Below, piece after piece: positions 43,569-56,900 of a DNA stretch of 64,000 nucleotides (within the stretch, counting starts at the first letter, position 1; each line of letters begins with the position of its first letter). The stretch is taken from contig LR746269.1 in assembly GCA_902729315.2 (NCBI GenBank), forward strand, positions 9,274,231-9,338,230. Reading direction: 5' to 3'. Under the pieces are notes generated by a model. The model saw only the letters and a program-made list of their open reading frames with translations. It was not told the origin of the DNA and searched no databases. The DNA is from Spirodela intermedia (lineage: Eukaryota; Streptophyta; Magnoliopsida; Alismatales; Araceae). Position numbers and translations under genes: made by a program.

Positions 43569-44250
43569 GGCTCCGGTTCTGTTCCCTTCCTTTCCCTTCC
43601 GCTCAGCTCCAGAACAACCTAACGCTTCCTTTTTATAAGCGCTTCATAATCGGGAAAAGTCGTCGCGGCCTGACGTCAATGGTGGGTATCCACCTTCATC
43701 ATCGACGAGAACGCCTTCCCGCCTCCCTGGACCCACTACGGTGGAGCAGAAAATTCTCCGGCTCTTTCTGTCGAGACAATCTCCGTATCGAACAAGGCGC
43801 TCGGCCCCATTCACGCGCACTCCCTCTCCGCTTCTTAACCACCCGATGGCGGAAATCAGCAGGGGAAATAGAGAAGAGACGGTGGCTCTCGAGGGAAGAA
43901 AGGGCCTTTCTGGCCTTACAGAACGCCGGCAACTTTCCAGTAAAAAGATGGGTCATGATCCCGGGTCCTTTTAAGATCAGCTACCGCCCTTTACGTCCCA
44001 TATCCTGCCGGAGGTTGCCGGACCAGGAGCGCGTGGAGTAGAGGAGAGGATGAGGGCTGTCTGAAGCAAACGGGGGGAGGTGGCAGTCCGGGGCAAAAAA
44101 TGGTCCGGGCGTCGGGGTTAAGTTCCGGAATAGAAGACCCAGTCAAGCTCTGCCCACGTATCCTCTCCTCTCCACCCGCAAGCCCTAGTCTCGGAGTTAC
44201 ACTTCCGAGGGGACCCGTCGCGTCTGCTCTGAGACTACCTGACTGAGGGG
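43569..44250. other. Promoter side of copy D, paralogous flank
   Basis: Related to flanks of copies B and C. Plus-strand frames at 43481-44041 are shadows of the pseudogene and its non-coding flank. Confidence 0.5.
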
Positions 44251-44259
44251 GAACACAGA

Positions 44260-44260
44260 G

Positions 44261-44344
<84 letters not shown>

Positions 44345-44345
44345 A
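44260..44345. repeat. (GA)n microsatellite of segment D
   Basis: A nearly pure GA tract of about 80 bases at the position where segment B has a short interrupted GA tract and segment C a TG/GA compound repeat. Confidence 0.95.
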
Positions 44346-45530
44346 GAGAGAGGTTGACCTTCTGAATCACGTGGACTTTGTCTGTAGTTCGTAGGGGTTT
44401 CTTTTGCTTCGGTGTACCATCTGGGAACAAAATAAAGATGGGGCCTTTTCGCTGTTACGGCGAGAACTGGAACATGGAGATGAGTACTGTAGGAAAATAA
44501 GTAAACAAATAAAGACGTGAGCGACGTTTATTGCTCTTTATTTTTACGTAGGTTGGCCGCTGCCGTTTCGGCGTCAACCCTGGGACCACCCTCTCAGTGG
44601 TCACGCTATGCTAACCGGCAGTAGCAGCGGGCGGTCCCCTCTCGCCGGCGCGCTGGTGGCGCGTCATGACTGCGGGGGGAGATCGCCGCTATGGCGGAGG
44701 CGGGTGCAGTGGGAGCACGACGCTCTCCACCTTATCTCGCCATCCCCGTTGATTTTTTTCTTCTCTGGCAGGGAAACTACCCTGTCTTGTCGTTTTTCAA
44801 CTTATTTTTTTTCTGCCGTCGCTGCCGACCGTGTCTATCGCGTTGACTTTGTAGAATATACTCTGGGTTTCTTGACCTGCGGTTACGAGAACCCTTCCTG
44901 CTCTGATTCTTCTCCCTTTCGTTCTCCCTTCGTCAGATTACGGGCCTAAGGAAACGGGGAAGAGACATACGAGTAGTCATAATCAGCGTGATCTGGCGTT
45001 AGGGTAGGTAGGAAGTAAAGAGGAAGGGGAGAAGGGACACGTCAAGAACTAAAAAAAGGGGACAAGGACCTCCCCCTTCTTGGGTTTCAAGAGCTCTGCC
45101 GTGGTATAGAACATGTTAGTCATATAAAAGTATAGTCGTCGTCATTAAAAGAACCTTTCAGCTATCTGGGTGTTTTACTCTTTCTTTCTCCTAAATCTCT
45201 CGCCGATTTCTTCCCTCCCATACAGAGAGAAGGATCTGGGTTTCTGTCCCTCCTTCTCTCCCGCTAATTGGATCGACCTGCTCGCGCTTGGTGAGGGGAT
45301 GGACGTTGGTGGTATTAGGGGCGTCGCTGCTGGCTAAGAGCTTACAGATTCCGTGACCTCCCCTTTACTCACCCACTCCACCTTTATTGCTGCTGGCATC
45401 CCTCTTTACGAGACTTTCAGAATCATGAGGAGCTCTCCGCCCCGCCTTGTTGCCGTCCTCCTGCGGCCGGAGGTCCAACGTCTCCAGTGACTCCAATTTC
45501 CCGTGTGCAGTTGCTCTCTCTTTCAGCACG
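44346..45530. other. Distal part of segment D and CNGC upstream region
   Basis: Homology to segment B continues to about 45220 (GTGTTTTACTCTTTCTTTCT near 45170). The plus frame 44608-44949 lies in this flank, with no domain. From about 45220 to 45530 is presumably the promoter and leader of the channel gene; no clear TATA box was picked out. Confidence 0.5.
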
Positions 45531-47914
45531 ATGTTCTCCTCAAAGTTTAAAGATGTAACGGAGGTCCAGCAGAAGAGGACTGTAAGGTAAGGAGAAATCG
45601 CCCTTCTTCTTCTTCTTCTTCTTCTTCTTCTGGGTTGTATGATTCAGAGAATTTGCTTGGTCCGCGGATACACAACAATTTCCATATCCTCTCCAGGTTC
45701 TGAGCTTGGGAGCATTCAAATTTCATAAAAATTCATTCCCAGTTATTTTAAAAGGAGGGTACGGGACCTGCTGTTGATAATAAAATCATAATTTAATCTC
45801 CATGTTAAATTCTGATTAGGGCAAAAACCCATTAACATCCATCATTTGCTCCACAGAGTAGGATCGCCACCGGGTTTTGATTTTTTTGACTTGGTGTTCC
45901 TTGGATATCATGTTCTGCTCCAGTTTGCCATCGGTCAACTCCTCGCCCTTTTGATACTCCCAGATACATCTGAGCTTTGACGGTTCCTCATTTAAATTTT
46001 GAAGGTTCTACTCTGATGAGAAGCAGAACCGAGAGAAGTCATCAGTGCACCAGCTGCCCAAGTCGATAGGATTCAACTTTACCAGAGTAGGAGGTGGTTC
46101 AACAGGAGACGTCAAGGCCAAGGCGTTCTGTGAAGAACAAGCACCATGGCAGGAACGAATACTGGACCCTGGAAGCGAGATCATGCTTAAGTGGAACTGG
46201 GCCTTCCTCGGCATGTGTCTCGTGGCTCTGTTTGTGGATCCTCTGTACTTCTACTTGCCCTTGGTCCGCAGTGGAAGTGAAGGTTCTTCCTGCATCAAGC
46301 TGGATAAGAAATTGAGCACCGTCATCACCGTGTTCCGGTGCATTGCAGATCTCTTCTATATCCTGCATATTGTTATAAAATTCCGGACGGCCTATGTAGC
46401 CCCAAGCTCCAGGGTTTTCGGCCGGGGGGAGCTCGTCATGGATCCCAAGAAGATAGCAAGAAGGTACCTGCGATCAGATTTTGCTATTGACCTTGTGGCA
46501 GCGTTGCCTCTTCCTCAGGTACCCATCACTCTCTCTCTCTCTCTCTGCTCCATTGAAGAACCGTCCTGTGCTTCTCCTTGCGCAAAAAAACCTATGTTGA
46601 CAAAAATGAGCCCAGGTTGATTTTTGATGCCCTGATTAACTCAGGCATGATTTCATGCTCCTGAGTTGACCAGGTGTTAACAGTCCCGAGATTACTGATA
46701 ATAATAGAAATGAACCGTTGACATTCACCACCAGCTGGTTTCTAGGTTGGATGGGGCCAATAACTGTAGCGTTTAGAACTCTGGCCGCTCACTCAAAGAA
46801 CAGGGCTATTGAAAAACACAGAGAAGGGGAGAGAGGAGGAGCTTTTACATGCAATGTGGTTCCTTCAACCCGTCTTTATGTCTCTCGTTTGTGAAAACTT
46901 GATGTATTCTTTTGCAGATCGTCATCTGGCTGGCTATACCAGCAATTAGAGATTCGAACGCCAACCACAATCACAACGCCCTTGCTCTCATAGTTCTTCT
47001 TCAGTATATTCCCAGGCTATATCTAATCTTCCCGCTGAGTTATCAGATCATCAAAGCCACTGGAGTTGTCATGGAGACTCCCTGGGCTGGGGCTGCATAC
47101 AATCTACTTCTTTACATGTTGGCCAGCCATGTATGCCTCTTCAACACCCCCCCCCCAAGTTTTGACCCGGTTCCTTGGTGGGTAGGAAAGTCAACGGTAA
47201 CTAACTTACCAACAATTCGTTCTTGACTGCGCAAACAGGTCTTGGGAGCGTCATGGTACTTGCTATCTGTAGACCGCCAGGCCACATGCTGGGAGTCAGA
47301 GTGCAGGAAGGAATCTGTAGATGGACTACAATGCAACCATCAATTTCTAGACTGCAGCGCGAATGAGGATGCGAGTTGGGCACGAAACACGAAGGTTTTT
47401 GCGAATTGCAATGCCACCGATGATGATATAAAGTTCAAATTTGGCATCTTTCAGAATGCATTAAAGACTGGCGCCGTCTCAGAAGGTTTTGTGAAGAAAT
47501 ACCTGTATTGCTTGTGGTGGGGTTTACAGAACCTGAGGTATGGTGATAAAACACTGAATTGATGATAGTTTTCTTAATCACTCTTTTGCTTTCTTCATGG
47601 CATATTACTGAATAAATTCAAAAAAGAAAAAAACTGCCCGTACTAGATTCTTCATTGGGGCATGAATGGGACATTACTGAACCCTTGATGAGCTAGTTTT
47701 GTGGCCCTCAGCTGCCAGTGGCTCAACAGAGCACCCGGTGGTCTACAGGGGATGAAGAAAAGAGAGAAAAAATAACAACTTGGCAGGAAATCGGTTGAAT
47801 TAACTTGGATTAACTGGTACCCAGATGGATTTACCGTCGGATGAAGGGTAGGCGACAGTGGCATCCCTTGCCAGCTGGTGGAGAGTGGGGGAGGAAGGTG
47901 GAAGTAAGTAAGAG

Positions 47915-47956
<42 letters not shown>

Positions 47957-50072
47957 GAAAAGGGCCTTTCCTTTTCCATATGCTACTGCTGCTGCTGCTG
48001 CCGCCGCCTATGCAGATTTTCATTCCAACGGGGCTGTTCTTTGATACGAGGGAGTGAGGTTGCTGAGGGTGAGAAGTTTCAATAGGGTTTTTTACTTTTG
48101 AGGGGGAACTGTCCTGATTTTATTTCTTGCTTTTCAGGGATCTGGGGTTTTAGTGCCGCCTAAAATATAGACTGGAAATGTTGCCTAGAGAGATTTTCAA
48201 GAACCCGCCGATCATTTATTTCTGAATATTTATTTCTCTTTTGGCCGTTTATTGCATATATATTGCTGCTATCCACCTTCAAAAGCATGATTTTCTTGGA
48301 AGATTTCCCCTTCTCCCTTCATAATCTAATGGCCGGTTGCTGTTTCTTTTTGGCAGTTCATACGGGCAAAATCTAGCAACTAGTACATTCATCGGAGAAA
48401 CATTGTTCGCCATCCTGATTGCCATAGTGGGCCTGGTTTTATTCGCGCATTTGATTGGGAACATGCAGGTGATGTGCTGGGTTTTCCCCCTATTCATCAA
48501 TGGCTTTTTGAATGATAATTTTATGTCCTCATATATTTATGTCATTTCATTCTGATTATGCCTCACAATCATATATGAGTCTGGACAGAGGGCTTAGATC
48601 TTAACATCCAGGCCTGAGAATATCTGTATATGTGAGAGGATCATAGCCCTTGTTCATCAGAGGCTATGTCAACCCTAATCATTCATGTGTTTGAAGCTTC
48701 CACAGCCTTTTTTAGAAAGTGAATGTGGTTGAATCAATCCTCCATGTTTACCCGAGTGCAAGATCTGATTTCTATCAGGTTTATCAACCCAAATTTCTGG
48801 GAAATTCTTGGGTTGTGTGGATAATTTCTCTCCATCGGGGAAAATTCATGCACATTAATATTACCACATGAAACAGTAGAGATGAAGAAAAATTGACTCT
48901 GCTTCGGTATAAAGTTTCATGGTTATTTTTCTTGGCCTGGTTTCTGGTACTTGCTGATGATTTTGCCCACGCCCAAATGGCTTAGACGATTACTTCCCCC
49001 CATGCAGGCATATCTGCAGTCCATCACTGTGAGAGTTGAGGAGTGGCGACTGAAACGAAGAGACACTGAAGAGTGGATGAGACATCGCCAGCTCCCACAT
49101 GAGCTGCGTGAAAGGGTCCGGCAGTTCGTCCAATACAAGTGGCTTGCGAACAGGGGAGTCGACGAGGAGTCGATTCTGCGGGCTCTGCCGACTGATCTCC
49201 GGAGGGATATCAAGAAACATCTGTGCCTGGATCTTGTTCGCCGGGTACCATGCTCATCCTCAATCTGACATCTTCAGTCTTCCCATGTCGACGACTCTTT
49301 CACCTCGCTATGCCCTCCGTCTCACCTGGTTCATGTGAATTCGCAGGTCCCCTTCTTTGCACAGATGGATGGTCAGCTTCTGGACGCCATATGTGAGCAC
49401 CTGGTCTCATCCCTGAGCACCGAGGGCACTTACATTGTTCGCGAGGGGGACCCGGTGACGGAGATGCTCTTCATCATCCGGGGGAGATTGGAGAGCTATA
49501 CGACCAACGGGGGAAGGACTGGCTTCTTCGACTCCATAACTCTCAGGCCCGGGGATTTCTGTGGTGAGGAACTGCTGACATGGGCCCTGCTCCCCAAGTC
49601 CACCGGCAGCCTGCCGTCTTCCACGAGGACCGTGAAGGCCCTCGTGGAGGTGGAGGGCTTCGCCCTCCGGGCCGAGCATCTGAAGCTCGTGGCGAACCAG
49701 TTCAGGCGGCTCCACAGCAAGAAGCTGCAGCACACCTTCCGTGTCTACTCCCATTCCTGGAGGACCTGGGCGGCTTGCTTCATACAGGCTGCCTGGCGCC
49801 GGTTCAAGAAGAGGAAGATGGCCCAGGATCTGAGCAAGCGGGAGCCATTCTCCTCCCAGCCAGATGATCACAGTGATGGTGGGTCGGAGCAAGATGAAGG
49901 GGGGGGTTTCGCCATGGCCTCCGGTAGCTCTTCCCAACCCAACCAGGACATCGGTGAGATGTTGACCAAGTTTAACAGCACCAAGAGAGGATCTTTCAGA
50001 ATGAAGGCCATGGATCTGCCCATGTTACAGAAACCTGAGGAGCCTGATTTCTCTTCTGACGCATACAATTGA
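45531..50072 (+). CDS. Cyclic nucleotide-gated ion channel, group III type (CNGC14-18 like)
   Basis: Seven exons: 45531-45586, 46005-46518, 46918-47130, 47239-47537, 48357-48468, 49008-49244 and 49347-50072. Phases agree throughout and give 718 residues, the usual size. The N-terminus ends exon 1 with TVR and continues FYSDEKQ. Six transmembrane segments with a pore lie in residues about 80-395; the selectivity filter is GQN (364-366, SSYGQNLATS). The C-linker (EEWRLKRRDTEEWMRHRQLP) and the cyclic-nucleotide-binding domain (about 478-600) follow, with the phosphate-binding cassette GDFCGEELLTWAL and the hinge. An IQ-type calmodulin site (AACFIQAAWRRFKKRK) lies at about 619-634. Group III is inferred from DRQATCW and FAQMDGQLLDAI and the overall match. 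Such plasma-membrane Ca2+-permeable channels act in root, pollen and defence signalling. The usual ILASRFAANTRRG-like block near the end is not recognisable here. Confidence 0.95.
45601..45631 (+). repeat. (CTT)n microsatellite in CNGC intron 1
   Basis: About ten CTT units, just after the exon 1 donor. Confidence 0.9.
47917..47956 (+). repeat. (GAAA)n microsatellite in CNGC intron 4
   Basis: About ten GAAA/AAAG units in the 0.8-kb intron between exons 4 and 5. Confidence 0.9.
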
Positions 50073-50943
50073 GTGCAGTAGGTAGCATCCGTCATAATAC
50101 ATTTCGATCAGGGTCGAGAGATCAAGGCGCATCTCAGATAGGAATCGCTAAAGAACTGAATGGGGAAGCTGTTGATCTGCGTGTAGCACAAGGAATCCGG
50201 TGGTTAGTGGACTAATAGGGGCTGTTGTGAAGTGTCTGTAATTATTTTCTTCACAGGAATTCGATATGTTCATTCTTCCTCTTCTTCATCACCCAGACTG
50301 AACATGCTTCCATGGCCAGTTTGCAGTGTGTGAAATCTCTGTAGATCCTGGGAACCTACATGTTCCCAGGCTTGTGCCACATCTCAAGTTAGTGCAAAGT
50401 CCTTCTGAAACTAGTTTAACAAAGTTTCCCATTTTTTTTTCACTGTTTCCTTCCCAGGTTTGATCTGTTTATTTGTTTGTCCCAGAGGGTTTCAGGCCTT
50501 TTATGAGCATTGAATGAGTAACTCATCTGTTTCAGAGTCTAAATGAAAGCTTAGACGAGGGTTCTCACAGAAGATATATATATATATATATATAATAAGA
50601 CTGTTCTTCCACATTTGAACATGAAAAAAAAAAAAAAGAAATACCTTTGGACAGATCTAGACCATGGGCCTTGCCAAGAATGTCGCATGAAATAACAGCT
50701 ACCAATCTCTGCATTCATCCTTGGTACCCACCTCGAAAACTGACAGGAACGGTTCAATTGCAACCATGCAATGTCGCATATGTACAGGTTATATGCCAGC
50801 GGTGCTACATCTCGCAGGTTACAGACTCAGGCTAAAGAAGAAATACGGGAAGCTACCGAGCTGTAGGTTTGCTTCCTGTTGGTAGCCCAGAGTCGACACT
50901 AAACAGGGGCAGCAAGGAGATCTGCGCGTCTGGCTTCATTAGC
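50073..50943. other. Convergent spacer between CNGC and SCY2
   Basis: 3' UTRs of the two convergent genes. It contains a (TA)n run (50576-50594) and an A homopolymer (50624-50637). No gene of its own was seen. Confidence 0.6.
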
Positions 50944-53900
50944 TCATTGCCCATATTTATCCAGATCGTAAAACTCTATGTTCTTGTATTTCTGTGATAT
51001 TATCTCCGCCTGAACTTTCCTCGCTGTGTCAGTCGCACAGCCGACGAGGATGAGGACCGAAGTGCCGGCGAAACCTCGGAACGCAGCCAAGTGGGTGATC
51101 TGCTCAACCACAGCTGGGCCAGCAGCTAATATCGCTAGAAATGCAGATCCCAGGACTGATATCCTGCTTAGAACCTGTATAGGCAGGTAGATAATAATCT
51201 GAGATGTAGAGTATATGTATGACCCAGAAGATCTTTGGGCTAAAAAGATATGACAAAATATGAGCTTCACATAGAAACAATGAAAATAAGAGGACATATT
51301 GGCAATTAATGATCAAGGTATGGCAGTGGTGGGGGCCCATACCGTCTTGAGAAAAGCTGCCGTGCTTTTCCCAGGTCGGACGAGAGGGATAGAAGCACCT
51401 GTCCGCTTCAGCTGCTCACTGACATCATCAGGGTCCAATTGCAAGAAGGTGTAGTAGTAGTTGAAAAAGGCGATGAGCAATATATTGGTGGGGATGTACA
51501 AAGGGCCTACAAGAAAAATTTACCAGATTAGGACCCTACAGGAAAAAATTGGATGAATAGTTCTGTATGACTGCCAAAGAATTTCAGATACCAGAAGAAG
51601 AAGCCGGTAGGATATACATTATTCCTTTTTAGGAAACCAATGATAATAAAGATCCAGTTTTCCATAAAAGATTGTGAATAATTGCACACATGATTTACTT
51701 AGTTTTTGTTCAAAGAGATCTCATTCACTGCTGTTGAGTTTCCACGGTTCAGAATTTATGACAATGAGATGTATGCACTGGTAAGACTCTCGAGTTTATG
51801 GCCGCCTCTATGTGGTACCAGTTGTTGTTTTATTGAATTTGCTTTAAATTATCTGTTCATGACATATTTTCTTTCAAAGCTCGATAGTCATGATGTTGGC
51901 ATCTTCTCCATTGACAAAGGCTAAATTTGATCAGATAAGATGCTCATTTTCAGTCTACCTTTCATTTGGGAATATTTAAATGAAAAATAAATCATAAATC
52001 ATGTTCAAGATAACTAGCTTCTATTCCTCATGTGGTCTTCCCTGTTATTTCTGCGATTCATATTAATGAATAGACAAATTGGGAGCATAATACAGCTGAA
52101 GCATGGTATGAGTTGATAGATACAGAAATTTTATTTGCTTTCTATGGTTTAGTGTGACTTATGCAGCTCCCCAGATGGATATGATTAAGTCAGTATCTCC
52201 AGTACCTTTAAGGGAAGGTTGTCTGAGACTTAAAAAACAAAATATCGGTTGTGTGAAGAAAAACCGTGGCATGAGGCTAAGTTCCAAAATTGATAATTTT
52301 TGGTTATATCATGTAAGGGAAGAATATGATAGTGTCAACAGCATAAAATATCATGTAAATAAACCCACCATCTTCAGACCATGGCATAGTTTCTCCACTC
52401 ATAGTCATAATTGAAGAAATTATGGAAGGAATCATGACAGCTTGCCTGAATTCGCAGAGGGGGGAAACCCCCAGGTAAGATAAATTTAGGCGGTATAACC
52501 TTAATAATAATGTGATAGTTAGCTATAGAAGCAAAGCATATTTTGCAAATTCAGTAGCTCTTTCCCTTTAAGCAGCATAGAAAAGATGATCTAAAAATAC
52601 TCAAAGGCCATTTGGAAAAGAGAACAAAGAAAAAAACAGATGAGCAAAGGAAAAACCAAAACATATGCCAGCATGTGGTTGGCAGAGCTTGATATCTTAT
52701 CACTCATGGAAGGCTCAGTAGATAACTAACCTCCGGGATTCAAAGCAACCGCAGCATTCTTGAGAGCAGCTATGCCAGTAAAGCGCGCTAAAGTACCGGG
52801 CAGAGCTAATGATGATGTGGAGAATATAATAGGCATCACACCAGAGCTATTTACCTACATAACAAGAGAAGAAAAATTGTGATACGAGGAGATTGATAAT
52901 TTTTGTCTTAATCATTCAGCTTTCATCAACATAATTCTAGCAACTAAGATCAAGGTTCAGATAGAGTGAAATACAAGACTAGGGAACACCACCACATAAA
53001 ACATAAAGAATGAAACTCTTTTCAGAGAACCTGATGTAAGCTTATTCAAAAAATTCAGCTGACTGAACTAGCAAGATTTTCTGTAAATATTCAGACTTTT
53101 CAATATTTCCTAGATTTTCATCTACTCTATATAAATCATAGGCACCAAATTCCATATATGTAGGTTTAGATGCTTCAATGTAAAACAATGCACACCAGAA
53201 GATTAATTTTTTTATTAATGATACATTTCGAAAAGTTTTCAAAGCCAACAATTATGTGATAAGGCTTTCGACATACATAGTAACTTGTCTTTATCTATTT
53301 ATTAGTTGTCCAGCAGTGAGAGAAGAGAAACAAAAGAAAAGCAAAAATAAAATCAAACAGACCTTGAAAGGCAAATAGGCAGACTTTTCAAGCCCTCCAC
53401 TTCTACTGCTGTACCTCGATGCATAGTTAAGGGGAATTTTCCTCTCGGCCTCCTGAGATCCCAGGTTGCATACTTATTAACATAATATGCAAACGACAGT
53501 CTTAAAGAAGCTATGAAAATGAAGAGATAAAGTTTACCTGCACATATACGATACCAAGGACTAAAAGAACAAATGAAAAAATAATGGTAACAAGACCGAC
53601 ATAATTTCCATCATTAAATGCTTGAGCAACTGTCCTCCCAAATGATGCGGGCAAGTAGGAGATAATACTAGTAAAGATCAAGAGAGATGTTCCATTTCCA
53701 AGTTTGAGGTCAGATATCCTTTCGCCAATATAGGTCGTGAACACGGATCCAAGAGTCAATAACGTTACCGATGATAACACCCACTCTGTGCTAAAATCGT
53801 TAACATAGGGACGTAAGAAAAGAACTTGCCCGATAGCCTGCAATCAGTATTGACCACAATTTGTCAATATTTCAAGCAAGAAAGTCTAGTCTTTTCATGC

Positions 53901-56900
53901 TTCTGCAAAAAGTTAGAAAACAGTATTTACAAGACGGAATAATTCCATATAAGAAAATATACTGGAAGTAAAAAAGTGAGTTCCTCTGTTGGAAGATATT
54001 GCCATGCCTTCTTTGCAAAATGGAGTAAATATCCAGACCAGATAATCACTTAAATGAAGATACAGATGCATTAATGAAGAGGTATTCTGATATGTCAAAC
54101 AAATCTCGTCATTATCATTGACATTTTCAAGATACTTTTTAAAACACATACTCTAAATGTTATTGACATTGGAAACTCCTCTTCTGACGAAAGCATTTTT
54201 TCACTAGTTGGTTCATCATTTAGACCATCTAACCATGCACTTACAACCAATAAAAGTCAAAACAGAAAAAATTGAAATTTTCTCATGTATGAAACTCAAA
54301 AAAATCATCTTTATATATATATATATATATTGGAGTGCTCCTTCAAGCCAACATTTCTTCCATAAATTGGCCATCCCCACAGCTGACAGTGAAACATTGC
54401 TCAAGTGTTCAACAGGAGGAAGATGCTTAGGGAGAGTCGGAAAATCAACAGTTTCAAGATAGGGAAGTGACGCAATGCGTGAAAGAGGGCTAGATGTTTC
54501 AAAATAATGTAAAACTTGTATTCAACAAAAGCAGTTGGACCTTACCAAGAAAATGGCACTAAAAAGGTCACGGCTGTTTCATGATCTTTTAAGTAAAAAA
54601 TGAAACACAAAGGGTTTGTCTAAATTGTGGCTCAGTATCATTTTATGTCTTCCTTTTCAAGGTAGAGTTTTCATTTATTCTATATCGTGCCACAATCAGA
54701 CATAGGAATCCTTCGTGACAATAAGCAGCAATCATGGCCGTTAGAAACAATAACAGCATTAGCTAACGACAAACAAGAATGATGAAAAACAAAAAGCGCA
54801 TCACTGCCTTCTTTTTTGTGGATGGAGACTAATCAAGGAAATCCCCATCATCCACTTCGTTGATGTTGTCAGGTGTAACAACAAAAAAAAAAAAAAAATA
54901 GTTTCATGACCTTGGCATGTTTCTCCCAGAAGATATGTTCCAACTTTGGTGCAAATATTTCCAAAAAAACCTCAGAAGATATGTTACAAATAAAAGCCAT
55001 GAATATGATCAGTTCTCCTTGGTTAACATGTTGCCTTACGAAAGCAGAAAAAGGAGTGAAATATCTGTAAGGTTTATCCAAATAATCTACACGCACATAA
55101 AGATGTTGCATTACAGAAACAATGTAAAGAATTTCAGGATTCAATTTATTTAATTATCATTCAATTTAAAAAAGGTGTTCAACCTGTACGATTGCAAAAC
55201 CAACTGACGCATAGCGTGTGTACTGAAGGACCTTCTTCCTGCCTGCTTCCCCCTCCTTTTTCTGAAGTTCTTGCAACTTGGGATAAATCTGGGTTAGAAG
55301 CTGAAAGACAATCTGTGCGTTGATAAATGGTACAATGCCCAGGGAGCAAATTCCCAACCGACCAATGCCTCCTCCAGAAAAAGTATCCAAAGTACTCAGT
55401 AAACTATTCTGATCAAAATTTCCCACAAATGCCTCCCGGTTGACACCACCTAAAGGCACATATATTCCAAGTCGTGATAGCGCAAGATATCCTATAAGCT
55501 TCAGGAACTTCCCTGGTAGTGGCCCCTTGAAGAAGTCACCAACATCAATGGAGCTATCCTCAATAGCAGCTGAGAGGATAACCAAATATCGTTAAGAGAA
55601 AGAACACGTCCAGTTGCTCAACTCAGGACTGAAGGGCTCCCAAGTTGTTACAAAAGTCCTACACCCTAACTAATCAACAAGCAACCTTTATTAAGCATAC
55701 GAAGTAATGGCTAGAAAGGAATTAATATTTGTTTTACATTTTAAAACTGATATTTCTTCCAATAATGAATTCGGGAATAGTCATTTACGACTCAATATCT
55801 AGTCAGGGAGAAACTTAATAGAGATAAGGGTCTGGAAGTCTATTGGTAGTTTTGGTTTCCAAACGTAGAAATGCAAAACAGGCAAACCACATGACCATGT
55901 CAACATGTAAGGTGCAGAATCATAATTTATATTGTTCCCATTTGAAATTGAAGAATTTATCCATAAGCATCAGTAATGCTGGCAAATACAAAACAAAGCA
56001 GCCTTGCACATCGATTAGAATTTCCAACTGGAGTCACAAATGGAAGGTGTGGCCGAAAATACATTCAATACATGTATCGTTTAAAGGTGGAGCGAAAGCA
56101 GAATGCCAGAGCGACATGGACATCCCCATAAAAAATCCATTGAAAATAAGATTTAACAGGACTATCTATGCATATTTAAGTAATACCAGAATATGTAACA
56201 TTTATAAAACCTTTGCTTGCATTTTTCTCATCATTGACATTCAGATTGACTGATCTGAATGGGGTTAGCCTATTTTCTAAGAACAAGATAACAGTGCCCT
56301 CGTTTCATTTTCACTGATCCTTGACATATATTCATAGAGTTCCTAGTTCCTCACTTGTTACAATGGCTTCATCTTAATGACATAACAGTGCTTTTAAAAA
56401 AAACAAAACTTTTAGAGTTATGAAATCAATTCAATGGATTTAATTAAAAAAAAAGTTTCTCTCTTCTCCCATCAATATTATGTTTTTGTGAATAGAGGAA
56501 GAGAAGTTGGCAAGATAAATGTTGTGCGATTGAAGAGGAGAATAACATAGCAACTACGTAGGGGATATAAGGCATCCACTGAAGTGAAAGAGAGCAGGGG
56601 TAATGACTTCACTTCTACCCTGTTCGGTAAATGTTTCCTCTTGTATGGGTACACTTACAACAGGAAGATGGCACCAATGTTCTCTGAAGTCCATCGGATG
56701 GATAATGACACAAAATTCTGGAGTCTTTAAATGTACCAATCTTGAACCTAAGCGTCTGTTTATCCTCCAAGTACAATACATTGACATCTAATATAATAAC
56801 AATCTAGCCATTTCTAAATGTAATCAATAGGGCTGTAGCTTCCTCTGCCCCTCGCCCACAAGAAAATAATGGCACAACCTCAAAATATATTTAGCGTAAA

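Noticed and set aside
43481-44041. 186-codon plus frame over pseudogene D and its flank
   Set aside because: Antisense to the pseudogene, then non-coding paralogous flank; not shared by other copies.
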